The position numbers and the translations under genes were made by a program. The notes beneath the pieces are model-generated. The model saw only the letters and a program-made list of their open reading frames with translations, ran no database searches and was not told the DNA's origin. Shown piece after piece: positions 17,346 to 18,234 of a stretch of 18,234 bases of DNA; position 1 is the stretch's first letter; the number at the start of each line of letters is the position of its first letter. The DNA comes from Jimgerdemannia flammicorona (Eukaryota > Mucoromycota > Endogonomycetes > Endogonales > Endogonaceae). The stretch lies in assembly GCA_003990745.1 (NCBI GenBank), contig RBNI01002528.1:1-18234 (forward strand). The letters are read 5' to 3'.

Positions 17346-17865
17346 TTTCTTAAGTTGTAGCTTATTGATGTAGATGATCTTTGGTCCAGAGTTGCTAGAA
17401 CTGAGTGGGTCCTTTTTACCTTATAGTTTGAAGTTGTGGTGTCCTTTCTTAATGGTCAGAGAATGGTTTACCCAATCGATCATGAAGTTCTCTTGTTTTA
17501 ACCATGGGGTTCCAAGGATGATCTCATTGTCAGGAAGTGGTACAATCTGAAGGGTAATATGTACTCAGTAGTCACCAATTCGGAAGGGCAGATTGTGGAC
17601 TTCCTTGCTAATAACATGTGAGGTTCCATCAGCTATGGCAACTGCTTGAGTTTGTTGTACTGGTGAGGTGAAGACCTTAAGTCTGTTGGCAGTTTCTTCA
17701 TTGATGAAGTTGCCTGAGGTACTGCTATCTATCATAATCTTGACAGGTGCTCAATTGACAAAAGCTTTAAGTATAAGCAGTTTGTCTGATCCAATAGTAG
17801 TAATTTCGGTTATAGAAGTTTTTCTTCTGTTGGTTCTTCTTTGAGCCAGTTCATTGATATAAGAG
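17346..17865 (-). pseudogene. aspartic protease of element B
   Basis: It matches A's protease: IMIDSSTSGNFINEETA (17702-17735) and IVPLPDNEIILGTPWL. As in A, the active site is Asp-Ser-Ser. Stops lie at a TGA just before APVKIM, a TGA in GDY-stop-VHIT and a TAA after KL; the last two are shared with A. It is in frame with RT downstream. Confidence 0.85.
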
Positions 17866-18178
17866 AAGCATCATCAATCATTCGGGAAGAGTATATTCCA
17901 ATGCCATGGGGATATCAGCCACTTGGTACATATCCGTCTTTGATTTTCTTGTAGAATTGTTCTTCCTTGTTTATGGTAGGTTGGGCTGGGGCCTTGTTTG
18001 ATGAGCCAAATCCTTTAGATCCTTGGATGGTAGGCAGTAGTTCAGGGACTTCCTTGACTGTCAGGGTTACTTGATTTTTTCGAATAGGATCTGGGCAATG
18101 TAGAAACCTATAGGGATCTTGAAGGGTGTCCAACTGTGGTTTTGGATAAGGACAATAATTTTGTCTGTGTAATCTTTG

Positions 18179-18180
<2 letters not shown>
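17866..18180 (-). pseudogene. dUTPase of element B, C-terminal part
   Basis: Motif 3 survives as DYTDKIIVLI (Gly and Glu of the usual YTGE are Asp and Lys), motif 4 as GFYIAQILF and motif 5 as GSKGFGSSN. A one-base deletion relative to A near 18067-18071 shifts the frame between motifs 4 and 5, and a second one-base deletion near 17873-17876 shifts it again before the protease. Motifs 1 and 2 are absent because the sequence is replaced by T54 at 18181. Confidence 0.8.

Positions 18181-18234
<54 letters not shown>
18181..18234. repeat. T54 tract at the window end
   Basis: Fifty-four T (poly(A) on the minus strand) directly abut the dUTPase motif 3 codons. It may be a contig-end artefact, or the poly(A) tail of a non-LTR retroposon inserted in the same orientation as B. 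Confidence 0.9.

Larger units (their letters stand above)
5436..18180 (-). mobile_element. Ty3/gypsy element B (minus strand, interrupted by element A)
   Basis: B is a chromodomain-bearing Ty3/gypsy retrotransposon read right to left: dUTPase (partial), protease, RT, RNase H, integrase, chromodomain, a 3' tail, a polypurine tract and a 3' LTR. The LTR is split into 13909-12802 and 6407-5436 by element A; without A it would be 2080 bp. The pol part stays in one frame from about 17865 to 14340 with about 17 stops, of which about 12 are TGA. Catalytic and zinc-binding residues of integrase are mutated, so it is inactive. The 5' LTR and Gag are not in the window. The target-site bases next to 5436 are tatat (5431-5435); the matching copy is off the window. 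Confidence 0.9.

Noticed and set aside
1..18234. tRNA, rRNA, CRISPR array or bacterial operon features
   Set aside because: None was recognised; direct repeats are LTRs or degenerate tandem repeats, and the introns and retroelements indicate a eukaryotic nuclear genome.

Overview
This looks like a repeat-filled, AT-rich compartment of a filamentous fungal nuclear genome, probably an ascomycete. The evidence is nested Ty3/gypsy retrotransposons, a hAT transposase fossil, short introns of fungal type (GTGAGT donor, CTAAC or ACTAAT branch, CAG or TAG acceptor) and very strong C-to-T decay resembling RIP or CpG-methylation decay. I cannot name a species, and I see no intact host gene.

Layout. 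1-335 is a GC-rich, CpG-containing piece with an abrupt edge. 336-5435 is old, extremely TA-rich DNA holding an unidentified decayed multi-exon gene (about 1482-2827, +), a degenerate tandem repeat ending at a T24 tract (about 3174-3492), a hAT transposase fossil (3545-4445, -) and the RNase H to integrase part of an old Ty3/gypsy element (4475-5435, +). At 5436 that fossil is cut by the end of a younger Ty3/gypsy element, here called B. B lies on the minus strand and covers 5436-6407 plus 12802-18180. In its reading direction it runs dUTPase, protease, RT, RNase H, integrase, chromodomain, polypurine tract, 3' LTR. Its 5' end is outside the window or behind the T54 tract that closes the sequence.

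A second element of the same family, A (+, 6408-12796), is inserted in B's 3' LTR. It has two 1496-bp LTRs and a perfect 5-bp target duplication (GTTGT at 6403-6407 and 12797-12801). A is an internal-deletion derivative: it keeps Gag, dUTPase, protease and the very start of RT, fused in frame to a scrap of chromodomain, and lacks about 3.1 kb that B has (RT, RNase H, integrase and the 3' tail).

Three points stand out. (1) The family carries a dUTPase between the Gag zinc knuckle and the protease. (2) B's roughly 2.08-kb LTR contains, upstream of the TATA box, a coding-like frame of about 351 codons whose two halves (13678-12802 and 6407-6229) join in frame once A is removed; A's shorter LTR also has long decayed open frames. 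(3) The two LTRs of A differ at about 90 sites by my hand alignment, all transitions without an indel, often TG in one copy and CA in the other. Nearly all in-frame stops are TGA where family members usually have arginine, so CpG decay explains most of the damage.

Order of events inferred: hAT and old Ty3 layer, then B into the old integrase, then A into B's LTR, then heavy CpG and CpA decay of everything.
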